A DNA stretch of 15,285 bases from Bifidobacterium sp. (GCA_022739095.1 JAIJEI010000029.1:1-15285), one strand, 5' to 3'. Shown: positions 1-8,830, counted from the stretch's first letter. Program-made: numbers and translations. The notes: a model not told the origin generated them from the sequence alone.

Positions 1-825
1 CAGCGGGAAGCCGTGGGCGGCCATGCCGGCGATCACGCCAAGTCGATGCTCCACATCGGTACCAGCCATCGGATTCAGTACGGAATCGGTGAGTTTGCCA
101 ACGAATTCGGCGACTTCCGCAGTAGTCGGCAGATTGTCGGCGATGGCGGCCACGCGCTCCTTGTCCTGTGGGTAGCGCTTGTAGAACTGAGTCGTCTTGC
201 GCACCATGCGCGGGAAGGTGTGTTCGTATACCTCAGCGGCGTCGGCCGGCACGTGCGGGATGCCGCCGGTGGTGAAGCTGGCGATTACGCCGGCCGGGAA
301 CAGGGACAGTGTGGTCAGGGTCAGGAAGCCACCGTAGCTTTGGCCCATCGTCACCCACTTGCGGCCACCGAATTCGGTCAGGCGCAAGTGTTCGAAGTCA
401 CGCACGATGGAGCCGGCGAGGAACTTCTTCAGATAGTCGGCTTGGGCTTGTGCGCCGGCCGCGGCATCATCGTCGTGCGCGACGGCGATGCGGGCCATGG
501 CGTGCGTGTCCACGCGCGAGGAGCGGCCGGTGCCGCGCTGGTCAGGCAGAATCACGCGGAAATGCTTGGTGGCTTCCTCAATCCAGCCGTCGGAAGTCGG
601 GCTGTTGAGTCGCGGGCCAGAACCACCAGGACCACCTTGCAGGAAAATCAGCAGGGGCAGGTCATCGTGCACATGTTCGGGTGTGGTGACCACACGGTAG
701 AAGAGTTTGATGGTTTCCCTATCGAATGCTTGGCCGGGTTTGTGACCGGTCCAGTCGAGCGGAACATCGATGGAATGGTCCTCGATGGCGAGGCCGGGTA
801 CATAGTATTTACTCAGCAATGTCAT
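1..825 (-). CDS. Proline iminopeptidase-like alpha/beta hydrolase (N-terminal part, cut by window edge)
   Basis: Read on the minus strand from ATG at 825-823, 275 codons are open to the left edge, so the C-terminus is missing. The protein begins MTLLSKYYVPGLAIEDHSID. Hallmarks of the proline iminopeptidase / alpha-beta hydrolase family are visible: the oxyanion-hole motif GGPGG at residues 64-68, DQRGTGRSS at about 95-103, and the nucleophile elbow GQSYGG with Ser163. The catalytic Asp and His would lie beyond the edge. Family members are cytoplasmic serine peptidases that release N-terminal proline (sometimes other residues) from short peptides, which suits a peptide-scavenging gut bacterium. 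Substrate is inferred only from family. The start is divergent from the histidine kinase, 76 nt away. No good Shine-Dalgarno sits directly before this ATG; the nearest AGGAGG is 24 nt upstream. A long open frame on the opposite strand (13-840) is a codon-bias shadow. Confidence 0.88.
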   Translation of the reverse strand, partial: MTLLSKYYVPGLAIEDHSIDVPLDWTGHKPGQAFDRETIKLFYRVVTTPEHVHDDLPLLIFLQGGPGGSGPRLNSPTSDGWIEEATKHFRVILPDQRGTGRSSRVDTHAMARIAVAHDDDAAAGAQAQADYLKKFLAGSIVRDFEHLRLTEFGGRKWVTMGQSYGGFLTLTTLSLFPAGVIASFTTGGIPHVPADAAEVYEHTFPRMVRKTTQFYKRYPQDKERVAAIADNLPTTAEVAEFVGKLTDSVLNPMAGTDVEHRLGVIAGMAAHGFPL

Positions 826-836
826 GGTTCAAGACT

Positions 837-855
837 CTAGCCCACAAATCCTCCT
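837..855 (-). promoter_or_regulatory. Misplaced AGGAGG with a two-codon reading frame upstream of the peptidase
   Basis: On the minus strand a perfect AGGAGG (855-850) lies 24 nt before the peptidase ATG, too far to serve it directly. Four bases after it is GTG-GGC-TAG (845-837), a start codon, one Gly codon and a stop. It could be a minimal upstream ORF or standby ribosome site, or chance. No in-frame alternative peptidase start uses it, because the upstream frame meets a TGA. Confidence 0.25.
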
Positions 856-901
856 GAAGAGTGATACCGGTTCGTCGCCGGACACGCTAGCCTTGTGCGT
901 T

Positions 902-3367
902 ATGGAGATGATGGCGCGCGTGAGGGCATGGTGCGCACGGGAGTCAACCCGCACACTGCTATGGGACACGTTGCTCGCCGCGGCGCTGATCGCCGGTTGC
1001 GTGCAGTTCAACGGCGTCACCAGCCCTGATTCGACGGCCGGCATATTGTTTCCCGCAACTCAGGCGTCGATGACGCTGTGGTCGCTGCCGGTCTTCGTGC
1101 CGCTGATGCTGCGCAGGTATTGCCCGGAGCCGGCGGCCTGGCTGTTCGTGGCGCTGACCATCACGCATCTTGTGTTCGGCCCGGCGATCACGTATTTCGA
1201 TTTCTATGCCCTGATCATGGTGTATTCGGTGATTCTGTACGGCAATCCCCGACATTCTTGGCGGTTCATCGTCACGGCGTTCGTCATGGGACTGGTCGCG
1301 GCGACGGTCTGGTCGGTGTCTTTCAACGTGGGTCCGCTGTTCGCCGGACCTTCCTCCGGTTCGCGCACCATCCGCGACGGCTGGCTGGCCGATGCCATCA
1401 CGATGCCCACATGCCCGGCGGTCACCGGCGTCGTGGGGGCAAGCGGCGCCGTCAATTGCGGGGCCAAGATGCTCGCTGACGTCGGTATGGAGGCGGCGTT
1501 CATCGAATCGAGCGTGCTGAGCGTCATCATCATGGCCTTGTGGCGACGGGCGCGCAACGCCATGCTGACGGCCATGCGCGAGCGCAACGCCTCCATTGTG
1601 GCGAAAGAGGCCGAGGAGACACGCATCGCGGCGTTGGCCGAACGCGCACGCATCGCCCGTGATATGCATGATGTGGTGGCACATACGCTCTCCACGATTA
1701 TTGTGCAGTCGGATGGCGGCCGGTATGCGGGTGCGCATGATCTAGCCATTGCCAAGCACACGATGGGTACGATTCGGCATGAGGCCGAACGCGCGCAGCA
1801 TGATATGCAGCGTCTGTTCAATGTGTTCGGTGCGAGCGGCAGTACCGGATATGCCGACATCGATTCGCTGCTTGATGGTCATCTGGTGGTGTCCCGGCAT
1901 ATGACCGGCAAAGCGCAACCTGACCGGCTGTCCGCCGACGCGGAAACCGCCGTGTTCCGTCTTGTGCAGGAAGCGCTGACCAATACGCGCAAACATGCGG
2001 GCGAGGGTGCTAAAGCCACCATCGATGAAATCTGGTCAAACGATGTGCTGTCGATAACCGTATCCGATAACGGCCGTGGCGCGGCGTCTGCAGCAGACGG
2101 TCATAAGCCCGGATACGGATTGGTTGGTATGCACGAACGCATTGAGTCGTTGGGTGGCAGCGTGCAGGCCGGCCCAGGGCCGAATGGTGGCTTTACTGTG
2201 GCGGCTACGATTCCGCTCTCCCCTGCCGCCCCACAGTCTGGCACCGATACGGAGGATCCGGTGCTAACCGTTATCTCGCGTATACGAGGATTCATGGATC
2301 GGGCGCGCCCCAAAGTACTCGACCAAGGAGATACGCGTGGGTCGAACTGGGTGGGTCGATTTGCGCAGTGGACCGAGTGGCACTATCTTCTGATGGACGT
2401 TATCGCCACTATCGTGCTGATTGCGCTATTTGTTTCCGCCACGTATGGCGATTTGCAAATGATCGGCAATGCCCCGTATTCGCCGAACCGCATGCTGACT
2501 ATAACGCTGTCGATTATTATGCTTTCGCCTTTGGCGTTCCGCCGCCGCTTCCCAGAGGGCAGCGCGCTGGCGATGGCGGTGCTGTCTGCTGTGCAACTGT
2601 TGTTCTTGCCATCGATTTTGACCATCAATATGTTTGCGATGGTATCCGTGTATTCGGCGGTATTGTATGGACGAGAGTCCGCTTGGCGCTGGGTGAGCGT
2701 GGCGCTGGCAGCCGATTCGTGGCTTGCGGGCATCAAGGTGATGACTGGGTGGAATGGATACAGCCAGCTGTTCCATCTGTTTTTGCCCGATGGTAGTTCC
2801 ATGCTCTCAAAATGGAGGCTGGTTTTGTCTGGCTTGCTGCCGGGCGTGGGAATCATGTTGGTCGGTTTTGCCTGCATTGCGATGGCTCGATGGAGCCGTT
2901 CGCGTGGCGCAAACGCTCTGGTGCTGTTGCAACGCGAGGAGGCGCTGCGAGCCGAGCAGGAGCGGCAAAAGGTGCTGGCGGCCAACTTAGAGCGCAACCG
3001 TATTAGTGCGGCGATGCAAACCGAAGTACTGACCACGCTGGAATCGGTGATTGCGCAGGCTGATGAGGGACTGGTGATACTCAACGCCGAACCTGCACCT
3101 GATAGTACGCAGATTGCAGCGGCTTTTGCCGCGATTGGCGCTCGGGGACGTGCCGCATTGGCTCATATGCGTCAGCTGTTGAAAGTGCTGCGTGAAACCG
3201 GGTTCAGCGACGAGGCCCATGAGGGTGTGCAGCCGGATATGCAGTTGCGACCGGCGGCTTCGTTGGATAGTCAGATGCAACACGCGGGAACGTTCCCCCC
3301 GGTGAGAGCCTTGCCCAATAAGAACTCAGGGAATAATCAGGGTGTTCATGGAGCGGTACTTCAGTAG
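902..3367 (+). CDS. NarL-type sensor histidine kinase with an internally duplicated, degenerate second half
   Basis: A membrane sensor kinase of 821 aa from ATG 902. The frame is open from 824, but that start would overlap the divergent gene; neither start has a clear ribosome binding site. The first half has about five membrane segments (roughly residues 17-217), a coiled coil, a HisKA_3 block ARIARDMHDVVAHTLS with phospho-acceptor His256, and a HATPase_c domain (N-box EALTNTRKHA near Asn361, SDNGRG near Asp389, GYGLVGM near 404). The second half (from about residue 498) repeats the membrane region: compare VYSVILYG with VYSAVLYG. It also repeats the coiled coil, but the block reads ERNRISAAMQTEVLTTLE, with Gln706 where His should be, and no ATPase domain follows. 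The C-terminus is a low-complexity tail. Usual family members are about 400-450 aa. The response regulator starts 12 nt downstream, so they form an operon. The signal is unknown. Confidence 0.9.
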   Translation: MEMMARVRAWCARESTRTLLWDTLLAAALIAGCVQFNGVTSPDSTAGILFPATQASMTLWSLPVFVPLMLRRYCPEPAAWLFVALTITHLVFGPAITYFDFYALIMVYSVILYGNPRHSWRFIVTAFVMGLVAATVWSVSFNVGPLFAGPSSGSRTIRDGWLADAITMPTCPAVTGVVGASGAVNCGAKMLADVGMEAAFIESSVLSVIIMALWRRARNAMLTAMRERNASIVAKEAEETRIAALAERARIARDMHDVVAHTLSTIIVQSDGGRYAGAHDLAIAKHTMGTIRHEAERAQHDMQRLFNVFGASGSTGYADIDSLLDGHLVVSRHMTGKAQPDRLSADAETAVFRLVQEALTNTRKHAGEGAKATIDEIWSNDVLSITVSDNGRGAASAADGHKPGYGLVGMHERIESLGGSVQAGPGPNGGFTVAATIPLSPAAPQSGTDTEDPVLTVISRIRGFMDRARPKVLDQGDTRGSNWVGRFAQWTEWHYLLMDVIATIVLIALFVSATYGDLQMIGNAPYSPNRMLTITLSIIMLSPLAFRRRFPEGSALAMAVLSAVQLLFLPSILTINMFAMVSVYSAVLYGRESAWRWVSVALAADSWLAGIKVMTGWNGYSQLFHLFLPDGSSMLSKWRLVLSGLLPGVGIMLVGFACIAMARWSRSRGANALVLLQREEALRAEQERQKVLAANLERNRISAAMQTEVLTTLESVIAQADEGLVILNAEPAPDSTQIAAAFAAIGARGRAALAHMRQLLKVLRETGFSDEAHEGVQPDMQLRPAASLDSQMQHAGTFPPVRALPNKNSGNNQGVHGAVLQ

Positions 3368-3379
3368 GAAGCAGATACA

Positions 3380-4279
3380 GTGGGAATCATGAACGAGAGC
3401 AGAAGCATTCGCGTGATTATTGCGGACGACCAGGAGCTGGTGCGTGCCGGCTTCGCCATGGTGATTGGCTCGCAGCCGGATATGGAGGTGGTCGGACAGG
3501 CGTCCGACGGCGCCCGAGCCGTGGCGTTGGCGGAATCCCTGCATCCCGACGTGGTGCTGATGGATGTGCGCATGCCCGGCATGGATGGCATTGAGGCCAC
3601 GAGCCGTATTACCTCGCTCTCCGCCGTGCCGAGCGACGCGGCCGATTCGGCCAGCCCGGCCGCCGACGCGACCGTCTCGTCCGAATCGGCTGACGACCGA
3701 CCGACGCGCGTTATCATTCTGACGACGTTCGATTTGGACGAGTATGTGATGGCGACCATCACCGCCGGTGCTTCGGGCTTCCTGCTCAAGGACACCGAAC
3801 CGGAGACGTTGCTCAATTCGATTCGTACTGTATTCCAAGGCAATGCAATCATCGCGCCTTCCGCCACCAAGCGACTCATCGAAAAGATGATGCAGGACGG
3901 TTACGCGCAGCATGGTTCGCTGACCGGCGATGTCGCGCGCTCCGGTGCCGTGTACGGTTCCGCCGGCGGCGTCTCTGGCGGTGCGGCCGGCAACGGTGCC
4001 GACTCAATGACCGGCATCCCCTCCCCTGCCGGAGCCGCTTCCGACGGTTCCAATACGTCACGCCCGTCGTACACCGACCCCGAGCTGGAACTGCTCACCG
4101 ACCGCGAACGCGAGGTGCTGGTGGAGATCGCCCATGGTCTGAGCAATCAGGAAATCGCGGACAAGCTCTTTATTTCTCTGCCAACCGTTAAGACACATGT
4201 GGCGCATATCCTCGCCAAAATCAACGCCCGCGACCGCGTACAGGCCGTAGTCTTCGCGTACGATAATGGTCTCGTATAA
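3380..4279 (+). CDS. LuxR/NarL-family response regulator with low-complexity insertions
   Basis: A DNA-binding response regulator, partner of the kinase 12 nt upstream. GTG at 3380 is preferred because AGGAAG (3366-3371) sits 8 nt before it; ATG 3389 would be too far from that site. The receiver domain shows the acidic pair Asp16-Asp17, phospho-acceptor Asp62 in VLMDVRMPGMDG, Thr115/116 in LTTF, and Lys137 in FLLKDTEPE. The C-terminus (about 239-299) is a LuxR helix-turn-helix: LTDREREVL, then SNQEIADKLFISLPTVKTHV. At 299 aa it is far longer than the usual ~215. The excess is two Ala/Ser/Gly/Asp-rich stretches: about 25-30 residues within the receiver (80-109) and a linker of about 60 residues before the helix-turn-helix (about 172-235). 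Catalytic residues are intact, so it should be functional. A likely target is the convergent ABC exporter, or autoregulation; this is inferred from position only. Confidence 0.93.
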   Translation: MGIMNESRSIRVIIADDQELVRAGFAMVIGSQPDMEVVGQASDGARAVALAESLHPDVVLMDVRMPGMDGIEATSRITSLSAVPSDAADSASPAADATVSSESADDRPTRVIILTTFDLDEYVMATITAGASGFLLKDTEPETLLNSIRTVFQGNAIIAPSATKRLIEKMMQDGYAQHGSLTGDVARSGAVYGSAGGVSGGAAGNGADSMTGIPSPAGAASDGSNTSRPSYTDPELELLTDREREVLVEIAHGLSNQEIADKLFISLPTVKTHVAHILAKINARDRVQAVVFAYDNGLV

Positions 4280-4313
4280 TCCCCGACATGCGCTATACGG
4301 CAATGTGGACGGT

Positions 4314-4506
4314 ATCTGTCTTGAAAGGGGTACATTCGGCCTCTTGCAAAATGCTATCTGCTTTCAGCGGGGGTACCACAATTGTGATAATGCGAGTATA
4401 GCCGTTGCAATTCCAACGGCTATACTCGCATTATCGCATGTCAGGTACCTCTTTGAAAACAGATAACTTTCTGCAGAGGACCGAATGTACCCCTTCCAAG
4501 GCAGAT
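4314..4506. repeat. ~193-bp imperfect palindrome between convergent genes (MITE-like or large hairpin)
   Basis: The two arms are inverted copies. The outer ~26 bases match with two differences (ATCTGTCTTGAAAGGGG against ATCTGCCTTGGAAGGGG, both running into TACATTCGG). The middle ~40 bases have diverged with small indels, and the centre is a perfect 22-bp stem, 4386-4407 with 4414-4435, around the 6-base loop CAATTC. The element lies between the stops of the response regulator and the ABC permease. No convincing target-site duplication is visible and it encodes no transposase, so it may be a non-autonomous element remnant or a bidirectional transcription barrier. Translations of the two arms resemble each other only because of the symmetry. 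Confidence 0.85.
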
Positions 4507-4536
4507 GGGCCTATCCACAACGCACGGATAGGCCCA
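4506..4536 (-). terminator. Hairpin downstream of the ABC permease
   Basis: The perfect stem GGGCCTATCC (4507-4516) / GGATAGGCCC (4526-4535), extended by one T-A pair, encloses a 9-base loop. It lies about 32 nt beyond the permease stop on the minus strand. The following T-tract is weak, so termination is plausible but not certain. It abuts the large palindrome. Confidence 0.6.
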
Positions 4537-4567
4537 ATTATGTCCATCTCCGGTTTTGATCAAGCCA

Positions 4568-7411
4568 TCAGGCTTCGGCCAAGGCCTCGACGGGTGGCGT
4601 CTTGACGGCTCGACGGGCGGGTGCCACGCTGGCCAGCAGAGCGGCGAGCGCGGCGACGCCGAGCACCACACCGTTGGTGGCCCATTCGAACGGGAACACG
4701 GTGTCGCCGTACAAACTAAACGCCATGTAAGATCCGAGCCAGCCGAACAGGGTGCCGAGCACCACACCCACCACACCGGAAACAAGCGAAAGCAGCAACG
4801 CCTCCACCGCCAGCGAGCGCCGCAGTTGGCCGCGCGTCATGCCGATGGCACGCAAGGTGGCGGATTCGCGTGTACGTTCGATCACCGACAGACTCAGCGT
4901 GTTCGCCACGCCGACCAAGGCGATAAGCACAGCCACCGCGATCAGTCCGACCAACAATGCCATCATGCCGTTGATCTTGGTCTCCCATTGTGTACGTCCG
5001 GCCACCGGACCGGTCACGGTAACACCAGCACTGGCGGAGAACACATTCTGCACGTTGGTGAATACGTCGTTCAGCGCAACACCCGCGCCTTCGGCGTCAA
5101 TACGCATAAGCATGATATGCCCGTCGGCCTTGATTCGACCGTTGGTGAAGTGGCTGACGTCCACGAAGGCGACCGCGGCGTAGTTGGAGGCGATGCGGCG
5201 ATAGTCCACCTTCCGCGGTTTGAGCGTCAGCGTCTGTGTGCCGCCGGATTGTCCATTGCTGTTTTCGGCGCCGCCGTTCGCATCATTACCGGACGAGCCA
5301 TTGGCGGCATCGGCTTGCGTTTCAGCCGTACCGGCCGTGAACGTAACGCTCTTGTCCAGCGGAATATCCTTGCCTGTAGCGGCGGAATACTTGGGCATCA
5401 GTACGGAATCGCCATCAATGGTCACACCGGACAAATCGGAGCGCACCACCTTGCGCAGCGCGCCGACGCCATCCACGCCCACGACCAGCACACTCAGACT
5501 CTTGCCGTCGGCATCCTTCATGGTCATCATGCGGGTCGGCGCGTAGACGCTGTTCTGAACGCCCTTGACCTTAGCTGCCTCGTCGGCTTGCTTGGCCGTC
5601 ATATCGGCGCCAGCAGCGATCATGTCGACGCTGTAGCGCGTGGTCAGCGCCTCATTCATGGTTTGCTTGGCGCTGGCGGCTCCGGTGGCGATGGTGGAGA
5701 CCAGTGTCACGCCGATAAGCAGCGCGGCACCGGTGGCGGCCACACGGCGCGGGTTCTTCTGGATGTTCGCATGTGCCACCTTGGCGGACGGACCGGCCAG
5801 CGCGACCAGCGCGCCCACGCCGCGCATGAGCACCGGCAGCCAGAACGTGGCGGAAAGCACCAGTCCAAGGAAGATCAATGCAAAGCCGATGATGGCGGCG
5901 AGCAGCACCAGCGAATACTGCTTGTCGACCATTGAATCACGTCCGGCGATTTTCTCGGACATCTGCCATACAGAGAACACGCACAGTGCCGCACCGGCCG
6001 CAATCAGCAGCACAGCAATCACGGCGCGGACCACACCGGCCCGTCGTGTGTCGGTCAGTTCGATGGGTCGCAACGCTTCCAACGGGGTGACGGCGGTAGC
6101 AGAACGCGCGGAGCCGAGCGAGGCAATCACCGTCATAATGATGCCGAACGCCATCGGCACCGTGAACACCGGACCGGATAGTACCAGTCGCATGTTCATG
6201 TCGGCGGCCTGCATGAGGCCGGACCGGCACAGCGCTTCCATGAGGGCGATGCCGAGGCCCACACCCAATATGGAGGCGATGAGCCCCAGCACGCCGGCCT
6301 CGAACAGCACGGAGACATACAACTGGCTTTTATTCGCGCCGATGGTGCGCAGCAGGGCAAGTGTGCGGCGGCGCTGTGCCACGAGCACTTGGAAGGTGTT
6401 GGCGATGACGAGCGCGGCGACCAGCATGGCGAGCATGCCGAAGCTCAGCAGGAGGATGGTGGTGATACTGGTTTCGCCCGCGCTCATGCTCGCGATGGAT
6501 CGTTCGACGTATGTGGCTCGGGACTGGACGCTGAAATGCTTGGGGAGCAGGGCGTTGATCCGTGCGACCGCGGCCGTTGCGGCCTCATCGTCCTCGCCAT
6601 CGATGTCGAGATAGATCATGAGGGTAGGCAGTTCGTCGAAATCGTCGCTGCCGCCCATCGCGGCGATCACGTTGTCGGAGAGCACGGAGGCGCCGCCGTA
6701 GTAGGGGTAGGCGCCGTTCGGATCGTCGGTCAGACCGACCACGCGCACGGTCATGCCGGAGTCGGCAGTGTTGGCGCCATCGGATGAGGCGGACACGCCG
6801 GACGCGTTATCGGAATCACCGTTGTGCGCGCTCGCGTCATCGGCGTTCTGGACCGACTTATCACCGACGTCACCGGCCGAATCGCCGGTCTTGTCCGCAT
6901 ACTGCGCCGCCTGCGAGTTGACGGTCACACGGTCTCCTACCTTGACGCCGAGCTGGTCGGCCACGGACTTGGTCAGGGCGATCTCGTTGCTGTCCGCCGG
7001 CTGGTCTCCTTGCATGATGGTGACCGGCAGCAGCGTGCGTTTTGCGGCGGTGGTGATGACGTAGCTGTTGGCATGCTTGTTGCCACGGGTTACGGTCACA
7101 GAACCCGCGTAGCCGGCACGTGCGTCCTTGACGCCTTCGGTGGCGCGAATGCGGCCAAGCTGGAAGTCGTTAACCGTGCGCGTGTAGATGTAGTCCTGGT
7201 CCTTATCGGTCAGGTCCTTGCCGGCGTCCGGGGCGATCACGTAGTTCGCGCCGCCGAGCTGTGCTGTGCTCTGCGCGGCAAGCGCATCGTTCATCGCGTT
7301 GCCGAACAGGAAGGTAACGGCGATGAACGCAGTGCCGATCAGGATGGCGATGCCTGCCGGAATCAGCATCCTAGCGCTTTTCTTCATAAGTTTCAGAGTG
7401 ATGGAAAACAT
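4568..7411 (-). CDS. ABC transporter permease, FtsX/MacB type, two FtsX domains
   Basis: Membrane component of an ABC exporter, 947 aa from ATG 7411, with AGGA 8 nt upstream. The frame stays open further upstream to 7537, but that would overlap the ATPase gene and lacks a start signal. The layout is typical of the large two-FtsX permeases. There is an N-terminal membrane segment (about 15-37) and a long extracytoplasmic region. FtsX domain 1 lies around 315-455 (IANTFQVLVAQRRRTLALLR), followed by central membrane segments around 458-575. A second extracytoplasmic region leads to FtsX domain 2 around 810-945 (ANTLSLSVIERTRESATLRA), ending PARRAVKTPPVEALAEA. Two low-complexity Asp/Ser/Asn/Gly-rich inserts interrupt the external regions (about 162-218 and 692-729). 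Such proteins export peptides, lipids or drugs, or act as mechanotransmitters. The substrate cannot be told from sequence. The ATPase gene ends 28 nt upstream. Confidence 0.93.
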   Translation of the reverse strand: MFSITLKLMKKSARMLIPAGIAILIGTAFIAVTFLFGNAMNDALAAQSTAQLGGANYVIAPDAGKDLTDKDQDYIYTRTVNDFQLGRIRATEGVKDARAGYAGSVTVTRGNKHANSYVITTAAKRTLLPVTIMQGDQPADSNEIALTKSVADQLGVKVGDRVTVNSQAAQYADKTGDSAGDVGDKSVQNADDASAHNGDSDNASGVSASSDGANTADSGMTVRVVGLTDDPNGAYPYYGGASVLSDNVIAAMGGSDDFDELPTLMIYLDIDGEDDEAATAAVARINALLPKHFSVQSRATYVERSIASMSAGETSITTILLLSFGMLAMLVAALVIANTFQVLVAQRRRTLALLRTIGANKSQLYVSVLFEAGVLGLIASILGVGLGIALMEALCRSGLMQAADMNMRLVLSGPVFTVPMAFGIIMTVIASLGSARSATAVTPLEALRPIELTDTRRAGVVRAVIAVLLIAAGAALCVFSVWQMSEKIAGRDSMVDKQYSLVLLAAIIGFALIFLGLVLSATFWLPVLMRGVGALVALAGPSAKVAHANIQKNPRRVAATGAALLIGVTLVSTIATGAASAKQTMNEALTTRYSVDMIAAGADMTAKQADEAAKVKGVQNSVYAPTRMMTMKDADGKSLSVLVVGVDGVGALRKVVRSDLSGVTIDGDSVLMPKYSAATGKDIPLDKSVTFTAGTAETQADAANGSSGNDANGGAENSNGQSGGTQTLTLKPRKVDYRRIASNYAAVAFVDVSHFTNGRIKADGHIMLMRIDAEGAGVALNDVFTNVQNVFSASAGVTVTGPVAGRTQWETKINGMMALLVGLIAVAVLIALVGVANTLSLSVIERTRESATLRAIGMTRGQLRRSLAVEALLLSLVSGVVGVVLGTLFGWLGSYMAFSLYGDTVFPFEWATNGVVLGVAALAALLASVAPARRAVKTPPVEALAEA

Positions 7412-7439
7412 GGGGGTGTCCTGTCTCTCGCTTTCCGGC

Positions 7440-8354
<915 letters not shown>

Positions 8355-8358
8355 AATG

Positions 8359-8390
8359 CCTCTCCATATTTGGCCGGGCCCTATGCCCGG
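8359..8390 (-). promoter_or_regulatory. Leader hairpin and strong ribosome binding site of the ABC operon
   Basis: GGAGAGG at 8365-8359 fixes the ATPase start at 8354. Eight bases upstream of it (minus sense) is a GC-rich hairpin, CCGGGC / GCCCGG (8374-8379 with 8385-8390, loop 8380-8384). A stem this close could affect ribosome access, but no regulatory proof is visible. Confidence 0.45.
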
Positions 8391-8679
8391 ACGATGATTC
8401 CAACTTATGAAGAAATAACGGCGCGCCCCATCGTGCGCCAGACTGAATTGGGCTAGTGGCCGTGTGCCGGCCCTCATCCTTGAGGATTATGTCGTCTCAG
8501 GTCTCACACTATTCATGCCTCTGCGCAAACAGTGTGAGGCCGACCGAATATGAAACGAACAACGGCATCCGACAATCGGCGAAATATCGCGGATTGTCAA
8601 CATGTGCGATTGGGTGATAATGTGCGTTTGCCTCACACACTTTTTGCGACGGTCATTTCGTGTGTGGCATACAGACGCA
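8391..8679. promoter_or_regulatory. Noncoding repeat-rich region upstream of the ABC operon
   Basis: No gene is supported here. It holds a candidate minus-strand -10 box CATAAT (8491-8486) and inverted copies CTCACACT (8503-8510) and AGTGTGAG (8531-8538). There are further relatives CCTCACACAC (8631-8640) and GTGTGTGG (from 8660), an imperfect palindrome at 8571-8598, and a direct repeat ATGTGCG (8602-8608 and 8620-8626). The -35 box is poor. This is best read as the exporter promoter with operator-like sites for an unknown regulator, possibly the adjacent response regulator. Confidence 0.4.
8571..8598. repeat. 28-bp imperfect palindrome
   Basis: GACAATC (8571-8577) pairs with GATTGTC (8592-8598). 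Inside, after one G-G mismatch, GCGA (8579-8582 is GCGA read as G79-A82) pairs with TCGC (8587-8590) around the loop AATA. The size and symmetry suit a dimeric regulator site as well as an RNA hairpin. It has no T-tract, so it is not a classical terminator. Confidence 0.55.
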
Positions 8680-8717
8680 AGAAAGCTCGCACTGCATGAC
8701 GTCAGTGCGAGCTTTCT
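8680..8717 (-). terminator. Terminator hairpin downstream of the O-acetylhomoserine sulfhydrylase gene
   Basis: A perfect 15-bp stem, AGAAAGCTCGCACTG (8680-8694) with CAGTGCGAGCTTTCT (8703-8717), encloses the 8-base loop CATGACGT. It lies about 113 nt past the sulfhydrylase stop on the minus strand. The bases just after the stem in that direction are TTGCGTC, a weak T-tract. The 3' UTR between stop and stem shows nothing else. Confidence 0.7.
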
Positions 8718-8830
8718 GCTCCTTGGGTCAAGTGATCAGGCGGAAGGCACCCCATGCGGCTCGATGATTCGCGATGCACCCCATTGGCATCGCGCCCCTT
8801 CTCATCGGGCCGTCAACCTTCCTGTCGACC

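Noticed and set aside
13..840. 275-codon open frame on the plus strand
   Set aside because: Exact antisense of the peptidase, whose minus-strand translation has the GGPGG, DQRGTGRS and GQSYGG motifs; the plus frame has none.
4386..4435. Perfect 22-bp stem as a classical intrinsic terminator
   Set aside because: No T-tract follows the stem on either strand; kept instead as the core of the larger palindrome.
4511..4519. CTATCCACA as a further DnaA box
   Set aside because: Isolated and fully explained as part of the hairpin downstream of the permease.
4266..4605. Small overlapping open frames whose peptides resemble each other (GRGTFG, ICFQRG)
   Set aside because: The likeness comes from the inverted repeat; there is no ribosome binding site or coding signal.
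4556..5935. 459-codon plus-strand open frame
   Set aside because: Antisense shadow of the permease; His/Gly/Gln-rich composition with no domain.
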